DNA from: Halomonas sp. HAL1
GTDB lineage: Bacteria; Pseudomonadota; Gammaproteobacteria; Pseudomonadales; Halomonadaceae
Direction: 5' to 3'
Assembly: GCF_030544485.1 (NCBI RefSeq)
Contig: NZ_CP130610.1
Location: forward strand, 2,418,001 to 2,482,000
DNA: 64,000 bases
Positions 45,297-53,036 of this stretch are shown piece by piece. Position 1 is the first letter of the stretch. Each line of letters opens with the position of its first letter. The notes under the pieces are model-generated. The model saw nothing but the letters and a program-made list of their open reading frames with translations, searched no databases and was not told the origin of the DNA. Position numbers and translations under genes: made by a program.

Positions 45297-46366
45297 CCAA
45301 GTGCAACACCTAACCTATCAGGTAGGGTATTGCCATGACTCACTGTTATCGCCATCTTTCTGCCGAAGACCGAGCCGCCATCATGCTGATGCGGGCTAAC
45401 CACTCGATTCGCGCTATCGCCCGTCAGTTAGGGCGTTCGCCCAGTACTATTTCACGAGAACTGGTGCGTCATACTGTTAGCCCTAACAGAGCGTATGACG
45501 CCAGCCTCGCTGGACATCGCGCCCGACTGACCCGCTGTCGGCCTCGCCGTAGCTTGAAGCTTCCTCTCGACGGTGAGCTGTTCGAACTGGTGGTCTACCT
45601 GCTGCGCAAGTACTGGTCACCAGAGCAAATAGCCCGCACACTAAAGCGTATGTTTCCTGATAATACTGACCGCCACGTCTCGCACGAAGCCATCTACAAT
45701 GCGCTCTATCTCATGCCGCGCGGCTCGCTCAAGAAAGAGCTGATTGCCTGTTTGCGCCAGGGTAAAGGTAAACGACGCCCTCGCAGCCGTGGCAAGGATA
45801 GGCGACAACAGATTCCAGACTTGGTGAGCATCCATCTGCGGCCGCCTGAAATCGAAGATCGCCTGATGCCCGGCCACTGGGAAGGGGATCTCATCATGGG
45901 CGCTAACAATCGCTCTGCCGTTGGTACATTGGTGGAGCGCACGACGCGTTTAGTGATTCTGGCGAAAGTGGATGGCACCACGGCCACAGCGGCGGCTGTC
46001 GGCTTCAGCGACAAGCTCAATGAGGTGCCGCGCTCCCTGCGCCTGTCCATGACCTATGACCAGGGCAAAGAGATGGTGAAACATGCCGAGATCACTCAGA
46101 AGACGGGGACAGCGATCTACTTTGCCGACCCGCATAGCCCATGGCAGCGGGGTTCCAATGAGAACACCAACGGGCTGTTGAGACAGTACTTGCCAAAGGG
46201 CACGGATCTGTCGGTCTACAGCCAGGAAGAACTCGACGAGATCGCCGACTCACTCAATACACGGCCGCGCAAGACACTGGATTGGCGCTCGCCACTGGAA
46301 GTCTACGCCGAGGTGCTCAAGAAATCCGTCGCCGGCCCGAGCACTCTTCAATAGTGTTGCACTTGG
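45297..46366 (+). mobile_element. IS30-family insertion sequence, copy 2
   Basis: A 1,070-bp element with a 13-bp terminal inverted repeat CCAAGTGCAACAC (45297-45309, complement at 46354-46366). It lies in opposite orientation inside the ATPase gene of the AT-rich island and is clearly richer in GC than its surroundings, so it came in later. A clear target duplication was not seen; at most one or two bases are repeated. It is related to the element at 1520-2592 but not identical. Confidence 0.9.
45335..46354 (+). CDS. IS30-family transposase
   Basis: A 339-residue DDE transposase that appears intact. The N-terminal helix-turn-helix is [19 protein letters not shown]. The catalytic triad is D185 (HWEGDL), D242 (MTYDQG) and E276 (QRGSNEN) with 33 residues between the last two. 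It differs widely from the transposase at 1561-2580 in the first 160 residues but shares the catalytic core, so the two are separate IS30 members. The stop codon lies at the edge of the right terminal repeat. Confidence 0.95.
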   Translation: MTHCYRHLSAEDRAAIMLMRANHSIRAIARQLGRSPSTISRELVRHTVSPNRAYDASLAGHRARLTRCRPRRSLKLPLDGELFELVVYLLRKYWSPEQIARTLKRMFPDNTDRHVSHEAIYNALYLMPRGSLKKELIACLRQGKGKRRPRSRGKDRRQQIPDLVSIHLRPPEIEDRLMPGHWEGDLIMGANNRSAVGTLVERTTRLVILAKVDGTTATAAAVGFSDKLNEVPRSLRLSMTYDQGKEMVKHAEITQKTGTAIYFADPHSPWQRGSNENTNGLLRQYLPKGTDLSVYSQEELDEIADSLNTRPRKTLDWRSPLEVYAEVLKKSVAGPSTLQ

Positions 46367-46615
46367 AACTTGAGGCCGCCCACTCTGATTTAGAAAACTC
46401 CACACCCAGAATCACTTGGTCATAACCTTCGTGCTCAGGAAGCTCTTTCAGGGGGCTTTCCGCACCCAGCATAAAGTCAATTCCATCTAAAACCGATGAC
46501 TTGCCTGTATTTGAAGGGCCGTATATTAAATTCAAACCGCTTCCAAATTCTAGTTCTGCCGACTTCTTTATAGGGCCAACAAAAACAATAAATCTAATTT
46601 CCATTTAAGTAATAC

Positions 46616-47125
46616 TCAATCATTTATCGTAATTGACATTTCTGCCATCTGGAACTCATCTCTCCAGCGGTCAAATGCGGAATTGAAAATCTCAGAGAAC
46701 AACCTATCACCGTAATCTTTATACATTTTTACAGCCCACTGCGCTCTTTGAACAAGTGCCTTTATATACTCATTAGTTAGGCTTTCAATAAATGCATAAG
46801 CAAGCTCTGTTGCACAGTAATAGAAACCATCAGGTGTTATCACTTTCTCTATGAGCCTTTTACTCTCCATAAGAGCAAGACCATTTTCTACTAACGGCCT
46901 TCTTACCAAAAGCTCACCACTTCTTTGTACAATATTTGGATGTAAACTTGGTGGAGCATTTTCAACATCTCCTGTATGAACAACAATATGATCCAAAGCT
47001 AATAGTTGCTGCAAGTCAAATTTATTAGATAGATTAACGACCAATATACATACTGCACGCACTCCAGTTTCTAGCGCATTATTGAATATGTAATCTGAAT
47101 TTAGATTTTTATCCATCATCTTCAA
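46616..47125 (-). CDS. ABC-3C middle-component-like protein
   Basis: A 169-residue protein without a named catalytic motif. It begins MKMMDKNLNSDYIFNNALETGVRAVCILVVNL and has the look of a small helical, winged-helix-like protein: FDLQQLLALDHIVVHTGDVENAPPSLHPNIVQRSGELLVRRPLVENGLALMESKRLIEK. This pattern of a short protein between an effector gene and an SMC-like ATPase gene is that of the middle component (MC) of ABC three-component systems. It overlaps the effector gene by 17 bp and precedes the ATPase by 11 bases, so the three form one operon. The role is presumed to be a linker or regulator. AT-rich, unlike the chromosome around it. Confidence 0.7.
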   Translation of the reverse strand: MKMMDKNLNSDYIFNNALETGVRAVCILVVNLSNKFDLQQLLALDHIVVHTGDVENAPPSLHPNIVQRSGELLVRRPLVENGLALMESKRLIEKVITPDGFYYCATELAYAFIESLTNEYIKALVQRAQWAVKMYKDYGDRLFSEIFNSAFDRWRDEFQMAEMSITIND

Positions 47126-48212
47126 GCCATTTCAATTTGTCGTCATTAGCTAATTGATGGCATATACCATACCTATCTTTCACTCTGATAGTTTCAAAAA
47201 GACCATTTGAATCAAGAGGCACCAACTTTGACTCGCCTAAAACAGATTTAATTTTAATTAACCCACTGTCATGATCATCTTCTGCTGTATCTATTACACC
47301 GTCAAGCATGTCACTTTGAAGTGCCTCAAATGTGCCTAGTGGAACAGAATCTCGCGCAAAGGTTCTCAATGATTCAGCAAAGTAGAAGTATTCTCTTTGT
47401 CTGATAAAATGATTTTTAAGCTCAGGATAACAGTCCATCTGAAAATCTTGTTTTTTAATGCTTTTGCTATCAGCATAAGCATAATGCAGCTGTTCTATAT
47501 AGCGAGATTCATTCTTTTGAATAGCATCAGGAGGTGTCAAAGGCGCAGGCCGCTCTTTTAGTCCACCACCAAACCTTATCGAGTAATATGGTGTTTCTCT
47601 ATATTCCTCGACAATTTCATTTACTGGCTTATATTTGAAAATACTAAAATCAAAATTAGAGACAAAATTCTTAAATTCGCCCACAAGTAAAATTTCTTTT
47701 GTTGAGGTTATACTCCTCGAACACCAGCTACCCCACTCTTCAAAAAGCTTATCCTTCAATTTTTCTGAGTCTAACAGTAGTTTTTTAAGCGATGGCCCAC
47801 AGTCCTTAGGAGAAAAAAAGTAATAGCAATTTGGTTTTGTCAAGTTCCCATTGAACACGTGCCACAACAATTTACCAATTTCAGGGATTGCAGTTCCTGG
47901 TGCCAAAGGGTCACCTTTATAATATTTGCATTGATAATTTTCCCAGCTACCAGAAAATCCATTCTCAGTGTGAAAACAAGCAACATCAACACCAAAATCA
48001 TTAGCTCCACCTAGGCGTGTTACAAGGTGATACTTTGATTTTTGAAATGTCCCCCATTCCTCTAAAAAGCATTCCCACTCTTCTGCTGAGAAAAGAAATA
48101 TGTGCTGCCTAGGAGTAATCAATTTTCCATAAGAAACTTGTTGAAAAGATGCTGAATCATTTTCACTCTTAGGTTTAGCTAATTCGAGATCATTTAATCT
48201 TAAATCTAACAC
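47109..48212 (-). CDS. Restriction-endonuclease-like effector of an ABC-3C-type system
   Basis: A 367-residue protein, first gene of the AT-rich operon. Residues 35-135 fit a PD-(D/E)xK/Mrr-like nuclease: an acidic helix (SAEEWECFLEEW), then RLGGANDFGVDVACF with D76, then a strand with Q94-C-K96 (ENYQCKYY). The D...QxK pattern is the metal-binding active site of Mrr-type enzymes. Residues 225-367 are separate, beginning PPDAIQKNESRYIEQLHYAYAD, like the C-terminal domains (CTDs) that tie effectors to the ATPase in ABC-3C systems. The nuclease call is from motifs only. The gene is intact although the ATPase gene is not, so the nuclease could be toxic, silent or controlled some other way. Confidence 0.7.
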   Translation of the reverse strand: MLDLRLNDLELAKPKSENDSASFQQVSYGKLITPRQHIFLFSAEEWECFLEEWGTFQKSKYHLVTRLGGANDFGVDVACFHTENGFSGSWENYQCKYYKGDPLAPGTAIPEIGKLLWHVFNGNLTKPNCYYFFSPKDCGPSLKKLLLDSEKLKDKLFEEWGSWCSRSITSTKEILLVGEFKNFVSNFDFSIFKYKPVNEIVEEYRETPYYSIRFGGGLKERPAPLTPPDAIQKNESRYIEQLHYAYADSKSIKKQDFQMDCYPELKNHFIRQREYFYFAESLRTFARDSVPLGTFEALQSDMLDGVIDTAEDDHDSGLIKIKSVLGESKLVPLDSNGLFETIRVKDRYGICHQLANDDKLKWLEDDG

Positions 48213-48717
48213 TTACAAAATATCCATTTCTAGGCACGGTTCCCAATCATTTTTTCAGCTTGAACTCTCAATGACTAGGTTTACCGTATAACAGTGATTA
48301 GACTGCACGTTCTGATATTGAATAAACGCGCTGCGCCGTTCAACATTCTTATCACGCGTGCCGAAACTCCCCTAACTATCTGATATTTAATTAAATTAAA
48401 AAAATTTTGCTGTATATCTAGAATTCGGGTGCAAGCTATTTTTGCTGATCTAATCACACTGTATTCGTAAAATTGGCTTAGGTCACGCGCCTTTGCCGAA
48501 AAGTTGTGCTGTAGCAAGTTTTAGGCAGCTGGCGCTGCCTTCGCGGGTGCCTTTTGGCTCGTTCCTCGCCAAGCGTTACGCCGCGCTACGGTGGATTAAG
48601 CTCGGTGGTTTTATCATCGCGAGCTGAAGCTCCTACCCACAGCCATAGCCAAGCACTAGCCAGAGGTTAATGGAGCTTCAGTTACTTTCCCCTGACACCT
48701 CACCTTTCACTTCACCC
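48213..48717. other. Gap between island and cobalamin genes
   Basis: 505 bases. The left half (48213-48480) is AT-rich and should carry the island promoter, though no clear -35/-10 pair stands out. At 48624-48633 and 48672-48681, CTGAAGCTCC and GGAGCTTCAG form a 10-bp inverted repeat of REP-like appearance. No credible protein gene was found; a 78-residue frame at 48281-48517 has no ribosome site or family character. Confidence 0.55.
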
Positions 48718-49329
48718 TTAAAGCTCAATACCCTTCTGGGCCTTAACACCTTGGTCTTTGAAGGCGTGTTTGACCACTTTCATTTCAGTGACGGTGTCGG
48801 CTAGGTCGATAAGCTGTTGTGGGGCGTAGCGGCCGGTGACGACGGCGTGCTGCATTGCTGGGCGGGCTTGTAGGTCGTCGAGTACTTGGTCGAGGTCTAG
48901 GTACTCGTAGCGCAGGGCGATGTTAAGTTCATCGAGCAGTACCAGGTGGTAGCTTTCATCTTGCAGCATGCGTTTGGCTTCTGCCCAGGCGGCGTTGGCG
49001 GCGGCGACATCCTGTTCGCGGTCCTGGGTGTCCCAGGTGTAGCCCTGCCCCATTACGTGGTAATCCACGTTGGGCAGGTTGCGGAAGAATGCTTCTTCGC
49101 CGGTGCTGAACGCACCCTTAATAAACTGCACCACGCCCACTTTCATGCCGTGGCCCAAGGCGCGGGCGAGCATGCCAAAACCGGAGCTGCTTTTGCCCTT
49201 GCCGGGGCCGGTGAGCACTAGCAGCACGCCCTGCTCTTTATCGGCACGGGCGATGCGCTCGTTCATGATTTTTTGTTTGGCCGCCATGCGCTGGGCATGG
49301 CGTTCGGGGGTTTTGGCATTCTCGCGCAT
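48718..49329 (-). CDS. cobO: Cob(I)yrinic acid a,c-diamide adenosyltransferase CobO
   Basis: A 203-residue enzyme that attaches the 5'-deoxyadenosyl group to the corrinoid cobalt, using ATP. The P-loop is GPGKGKSSSGFGMLARALGHGMKV (about residues 40-63), followed by FIKGAFSTGEEAFF and YHLVLLDELNIALRYEYLDL, all CobO/BtuR hallmarks. A basic N-terminus (RENAKTPERHAQRMAAKQK) of about 35 residues precedes it. GAGGAC lies before the ATG. It is in the same direction as ytoQ and cbiA upstream. Confidence 0.95.
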   Translation of the reverse strand: MRENAKTPERHAQRMAAKQKIMNERIARADKEQGVLLVLTGPGKGKSSSGFGMLARALGHGMKVGVVQFIKGAFSTGEEAFFRNLPNVDYHVMGQGYTWDTQDREQDVAAANAAWAEAKRMLQDESYHLVLLDELNIALRYEYLDLDQVLDDLQARPAMQHAVVTGRYAPQQLIDLADTVTEMKVVKHAFKDQGVKAQKGIEL

Positions 49330-49387
49330 GGGGCGTCCTCTTTAATGAAGCTCTTTATTAAGCTCTTTATTAAGCTCTCTACTACAT

Positions 49388-49828
49388 TCAGGCTTTTAGT
49401 ACGTAGCGCAACGTCTCAACTACCTGCTCGGTCGTGGTGCACCAGGCTTGGGCTTGCGCGTCGACTTCTTTAAGCGGGTGAACGATGTCTTCGCTGTGTA
49501 GCGTGATGTAGGGCTTGGCCAAGGCAGCGCAGTAGCCAGCATCAAAGGCCGCGTTCCACTGTTTGTACTGGTCGCCAAAACGAACGACAACGAGGTCGGT
49601 CTGCTCGATCATGGTGCGGGTACGAATGGCGTTGACCTTGGATGACTGGTGATCACGCCAGAAGCCATTGTCCGGTTTACCCAGGTGGTCACCGGCGGCA
49701 TCAGAGGCTGCGTGGTCCGTTACCGGGGCGGTGAAGACGATATCCAGGCCCGCTGCGTCAGCGCCGCGCTGAATCTCTTCGCGCCACTCAGTGTGAATCT
49801 CGCCGGAAAGGTAGACGTAAAAGCTCAT
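49388..49828 (-). CDS. ytoQ: YtoQ-family protein
   Basis: A 146-residue protein with the YtoQ signature MSFYVYLSGEIHTEWREEI at the N-terminus, then FTAPVTDHAASDAAGDHLG and TMIEQTDLVVVRFGDQYKQWNAAFDAGYCAALAKPYI. The last stretch is like nucleoside deoxyribosyltransferase-type folds. Function unknown. AGGAG precedes the ATG. It lies between two cobalamin genes, but its link to that pathway is not established. Confidence 0.9.
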   Translation of the reverse strand: MSFYVYLSGEIHTEWREEIQRGADAAGLDIVFTAPVTDHAASDAAGDHLGKPDNGFWRDHQSSKVNAIRTRTMIEQTDLVVVRFGDQYKQWNAAFDAGYCAALAKPYITLHSEDIVHPLKEVDAQAQAWCTTTEQVVETLRYVLKA

Positions 49829-49916
49829 GGTGTTCTCCTGCTGAGTTGCATTCAGTTATGAAAGGCTCACAGCATAGCGCAGTTCAATTTTATGGAAAAA
49901 TCTTCCACATATTTCG

Positions 49917-51230
49917 TTAACCGTTATTAATGCTAATCGGCTGCCCGGTAAAAATATCCGCGACCAACTTGGGCGCAGAGGGAAAGTAGCCGTGGAAGTA
50001 GCTCGCGACCAGCCCGCCTTCGCGGTAGATCGGCTCGGCTTCGCTACCGGCTAGTTTGCGGGTGCGTGCCAGCGGCGTCATCGCAGTTTCAAGTAGTGAG
50101 TGATGATAGGTATGACCGCGCAGCTCGCCTGCCCCGGCGTGCAGGCTTTGCAGGCCTAGCGCAGTGAGTTTACCGGCCATTTTCGCGGTGCCGTTGAGAA
50201 GCCCAAGCATGACGTGGCTTTCACCCTCGCCATCCACTAACTGCTCAACGCAGGCCATTAGGCCGCCGCATTCGGCGAGTATCGGTTTGCTCGCGCGGTG
50301 ATGGGCGCGAATCGCTTCGAGCATGTTGTGGTTGGCACTCAGCCGCGCCGCGTTAAGCTCGGGATAACCGCCCGGCAACCAGAGCGCGTCACACTCGGGT
50401 AACTGGTGATCGGTAAGCGGTGAAAAGAAGCTGACCTCTGCACCCATGGCGCGCAGCACGTCTACATTGGCGCGGTAGATAAACGCAAAGGCGTCGTCTC
50501 GGGCGATCGCAATACGCACGCCATTCAGGTAATCCGGCACCGGCGTTGGCGACTCCGCGCTGAGCGTGACCAGCTTGGGCAATCGGTCTAAACCCGCTTC
50601 TCTCAATACCTCGGCGGCGGCATCCAACTGCGCATCCAGGCCGCTTAGCTCGCTGGCCTGCACTAAGCCTAAATGGCGATCGGGAATCTTCATTGCCTCA
50701 TTGCGGGGAATGGCCCCCAGCAGCGCAATGCCTTCCGGCATGCTGTCGGCGAGCAGTTTGCCGTGGCCGGGGCTGCCTACGCGGTTGGCGATTACTTCAT
50801 GAATGGCAAGATCGGGATGGTAGTTGGCCAAGCCCTGCGCCACCGCGCCAAAGGTTTGTGCCATGCCCCAGGCATCAATCACCGGCAACGCAGGGATGCC
50901 TGCCAAGATTGCCAAATCAGCGCTGGAAGGCGAGCCGTCGAACAGCCCCATCGAGCCTTCGACCAGAATCACATCTGCTTCCTGGGCAGCTTTAGCTAAG
51001 CGCCAGCGGCACTCCTCTTCGCCGGTCATCCAGGGGTGAAGCTGATACACCGGCTGACCGGAGGCCACTTCCTGAATCATGGGGTCAAGGTAATCGGGGC
51101 CGTGCTTGAATACCCGCACAGTAAGCCCGGCATTGCGATGAAGCCGTGCCAGCGCCGCGGTGACCATTGATTTCCCCTGGCCTGAGCCAGGCGCACTGAT
51201 TAATGCTGCGTGTGCTTTGCCTTGAAACAT
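49917..51230 (-). CDS. cbiA: Cobyrinate a,c-diamide synthase CbiA/CobB
   Basis: A 437-residue glutamine-dependent amidotransferase for the a and c side chains of cobyrinic acid. The N-terminal dethiobiotin-synthetase-like domain starts ALISAPGSGQGKSMVTAALARL; the glutaminase domain has its nucleophile Cys in ILAECGGLMACVEQL and His in ASYFHGYF. AAGGAT precedes the ATG at 51230. It heads the trio cbiA-ytoQ-cobO. The corrin-ring genes that would supply its substrate are not in this window. Confidence 0.94.
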   Translation of the reverse strand: MFQGKAHAALISAPGSGQGKSMVTAALARLHRNAGLTVRVFKHGPDYLDPMIQEVASGQPVYQLHPWMTGEEECRWRLAKAAQEADVILVEGSMGLFDGSPSSADLAILAGIPALPVIDAWGMAQTFGAVAQGLANYHPDLAIHEVIANRVGSPGHGKLLADSMPEGIALLGAIPRNEAMKIPDRHLGLVQASELSGLDAQLDAAAEVLREAGLDRLPKLVTLSAESPTPVPDYLNGVRIAIARDDAFAFIYRANVDVLRAMGAEVSFFSPLTDHQLPECDALWLPGGYPELNAARLSANHNMLEAIRAHHRASKPILAECGGLMACVEQLVDGEGESHVMLGLLNGTAKMAGKLTALGLQSLHAGAGELRGHTYHHSLLETAMTPLARTRKLAGSEAEPIYREGGLVASYFHGYFPSAPKLVADIFTGQPISINNG

Positions 51231-51371
51231 AACAATCCTTTTAACGGTTAATGGTTAGCCCATTTCCATGCGTTAACGGCTGAGTGTCGGCGGCTCGAAC
51301 CTTTCTTTGCTAAGGTAAAGGTCTTCGTTTGATTCTATGTTCCGCTTCGTTTCACCAACCGGGGTTACCGC

Positions 51372-52262
51372 ATGCGTATTCTGTTTACTGGCGGCAGTGG
51401 CAAGGCTGGCCGCCATGCCACTGCTTATCTTCGCGATCAAGGTCATCGAGTCACCAATCTGGATTGGGTGACGTCTGACGTGCCCGGCATCACCACCCTG
51501 AAAACCGATCTGACCGATGCAGGCCAAGTGTTCAATGCCTGCCATGCTTATGCCGGATTAGACGAGCTTGAACCGGGCACCGGCGTACCGCGTTATGATG
51601 CCATTGTGCACTTCGCCGCTATCCCTGCCATCCTGCACCGGCCGGATAACGAGACCTACCGCATCAATACGCTGAGCACCTACAACGTGCTGGATGCCGC
51701 CACCAAACTGGGCATTCCCAAGGTCATCTTCGCTTCCAGCGAGACCACCTACGGCGTCTGTTTCGCCGATGGCGAGAAGAAACCGGACTACCTCCCCATT
51801 GATGAAGAGCACCCCACCGTGCCTCAAGACAGCTACGCCATGAGCAAGGTCGTCAACGAGGTAACCGCGCGCTCCTTCCAGGCTCGTTCCGGCATCGATA
51901 TCTACGGCCTGCGCATCAACAACGTTATCGAGCCCCACGAATACCGGCAGAATTTTCCGGCCTACATGGATGATCCTGCCCTGCGCCGCCGCAATATATT
52001 CGCCTACATCGACGCCCGCGACCTGGGCCAGATGGTCGATTGCTGCCTGAAGACAGATGGCCTGGGCTATCAAGTGTTCAACGTCGCCAATGACGATCTG
52101 TCGGTTAGCCTAACCAACGCCCAGGCGATCGAGCGCTTCTACGCCGGAGTGCCTATCAAGCGCGAGATGGGTGAATTCGAGACCTTCTACAGCATCGAAA
52201 AGGCCCGCCGTCTGGTCGGTTTTACCCCGCGCCACTCCTGGCGGGATGAGCTGGCGCAGTAG
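51372..52262 (+). CDS. NAD-dependent epimerase/dehydratase (extended SDR)
   Basis: A 296-residue extended short-chain dehydrogenase. NAD motif TGGSGKAGR (residues 6-14), Asp for NAD at LDWV, active-site Ser/Thr region ASSETTYG and YAMSK (Tyr and Lys of the catalytic triad). It resembles uronate dehydrogenases or sugar epimerases; the exact substrate is not readable. It is on the opposite strand and splits the cobalamin genes in two, so it probably is not part of that pathway. Its stop lies 3 bases from the btuD stop. Confidence 0.87.
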   Translation: MRILFTGGSGKAGRHATAYLRDQGHRVTNLDWVTSDVPGITTLKTDLTDAGQVFNACHAYAGLDELEPGTGVPRYDAIVHFAAIPAILHRPDNETYRINTLSTYNVLDAATKLGIPKVIFASSETTYGVCFADGEKKPDYLPIDEEHPTVPQDSYAMSKVVNEVTARSFQARSGIDIYGLRINNVIEPHEYRQNFPAYMDDPALRRRNIFAYIDARDLGQMVDCCLKTDGLGYQVFNVANDDLSVSLTNAQAIERFYAGVPIKREMGEFETFYSIEKARRLVGFTPRHSWRDELAQ

Positions 52263-52265
52263 GCA

Positions 52266-53036
52266 TTATCCTTTTATCGGCACAAACACCGGCGCGCCAT
52301 CCACCTCTACCACCGCTAGCTTTTGGCGGTAGAGGCTTTCTAAAGCACTGGGCACCAGCATGCTATCCCGTGGGCCCCAGCACGCCTCGCCGTTGGGATA
52401 CAGCAGTAGCACATGGTCGCACCAGCGGGCAGCAAGGTTTAGGTCGTGTAAGCACATGATGACCGCCTGCCCCTGGGCGGCCTGGTCGGCCACTAGCGCC
52501 ATCACGGCACTCTGATGATGTAGATCCAAGTGGTTAGTCGGTTCATCCGCCAGCCACACATTGGGTGCCTGGGTCAGCACGGTGGCAATCGCTACTCGCT
52601 GGCGCTCACCGCCGGAAAGCGTGCTCACTAAGCGGTCGCGCAGGTGCGCTACATCCAGTCGTTCAAGGGCAGCTTCCGCTCGGGCGTAGTCATCGGCGCC
52701 CTCCATCTGCCACGGTGAGAGATAGGGATGACGACCGATCAGCGCGGTTTCCAGCACGGTCGCGGGAAAGCCATCCTGGCGGTCTTGAAACACCAACCCT
52801 AATCGCTGAGCGACGTGGCGGCGGCGCAGCTGACCAAGCGCCGACTCGTTAAGCTGAACGCTGCCTGAACGCGGCGCATTAAGCCCGGCCAGAGTATGTA
52901 ATAGCGTCGTTTTACCCGCACCGTTAGGTCCTAACACACCCCAAACCTGGCCTGGTTCGATGGTTATATTAAGTGGGGTGCCGCCTTCGCGGCCGGGCAC
53001 ATCGATGATGAGATCGCGGGTAGCCAGTACGCTCAT
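52266..53036 (-). CDS. btuD: Vitamin B12 ABC importer ATPase (BtuD-like)
   Basis: A 256-residue nucleotide-binding subunit. Walker A GPNGAGKTTL (residues 35-44), Q-loop FQDRQDGFP, signature LSGGERQRVAIATVL, Walker B VWLADEPTNHLD and switch MCLHDLNLA. It is of the iron-siderophore/B12 family. The start ATG shares a base with the stop of the btuC gene (TGATG), so the two are coupled. It is the last gene of the riboswitch-controlled operon btuB-F-C-D. Confidence 0.93.
   Translation of the reverse strand: MSVLATRDLIIDVPGREGGTPLNITIEPGQVWGVLGPNGAGKTTLLHTLAGLNAPRSGSVQLNESALGQLRRRHVAQRLGLVFQDRQDGFPATVLETALIGRHPYLSPWQMEGADDYARAEAALERLDVAHLRDRLVSTLSGGERQRVAIATVLTQAPNVWLADEPTNHLDLHHQSAVMALVADQAAQGQAVIMCLHDLNLAARWCDHVLLLYPNGEACWGPRDSMLVPSALESLYRQKLAVVEVDGAPVFVPIKG

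Larger units (their letters stand above)
43650..46604 (-). pseudogene. SMC/Rad50-like ATPase of an ABC-3C-type system, interrupted by IS30
   Basis: One gene split by the IS30 element at 45297-46366. The 5' part (46604 to 46367) gives [20 protein letters not shown] then [17 protein letters not shown], with Walker A at residues 29-37. The 3' part (45296 to 43650) continues in frame: WAASS meets LRPPCFTFVRSIEGGDYECFEGL, a strand pair expected after Walker A. Then come long coiled coils with a CPTCG hook (EKCPTCGRRVSG), the ABC signature region NGKGYRAITHAAATLG and Walker B FSILDSPLLAYEEPD near its C-terminus. Rejoined it would be about 627 residues. It follows the middle-component and nuclease-like genes in one strand, the ABC-3C order. 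Interruption should abolish the ATPase. Confidence 0.85.

Noticed and set aside
45290..46370. Target-site duplication of IS30 copy 2
   Set aside because: Flanks differ (ending ATGA and starting AACT); at most one or two bases could be duplicated, so none is claimed.
48281..48517. 78-residue minus-strand open frame next to the island
   Set aside because: No ribosome site, low-complexity AT-rich codons and no family character; treated as chance.
48624..48681. Inverted repeat CTGAAGCTCC/GGAGCTTCAG as a REP/attachment site
   Set aside because: Only one pair is seen in the window, and no direct repeat matches it on the other side of the island, so it is not called an att site or a REP family.
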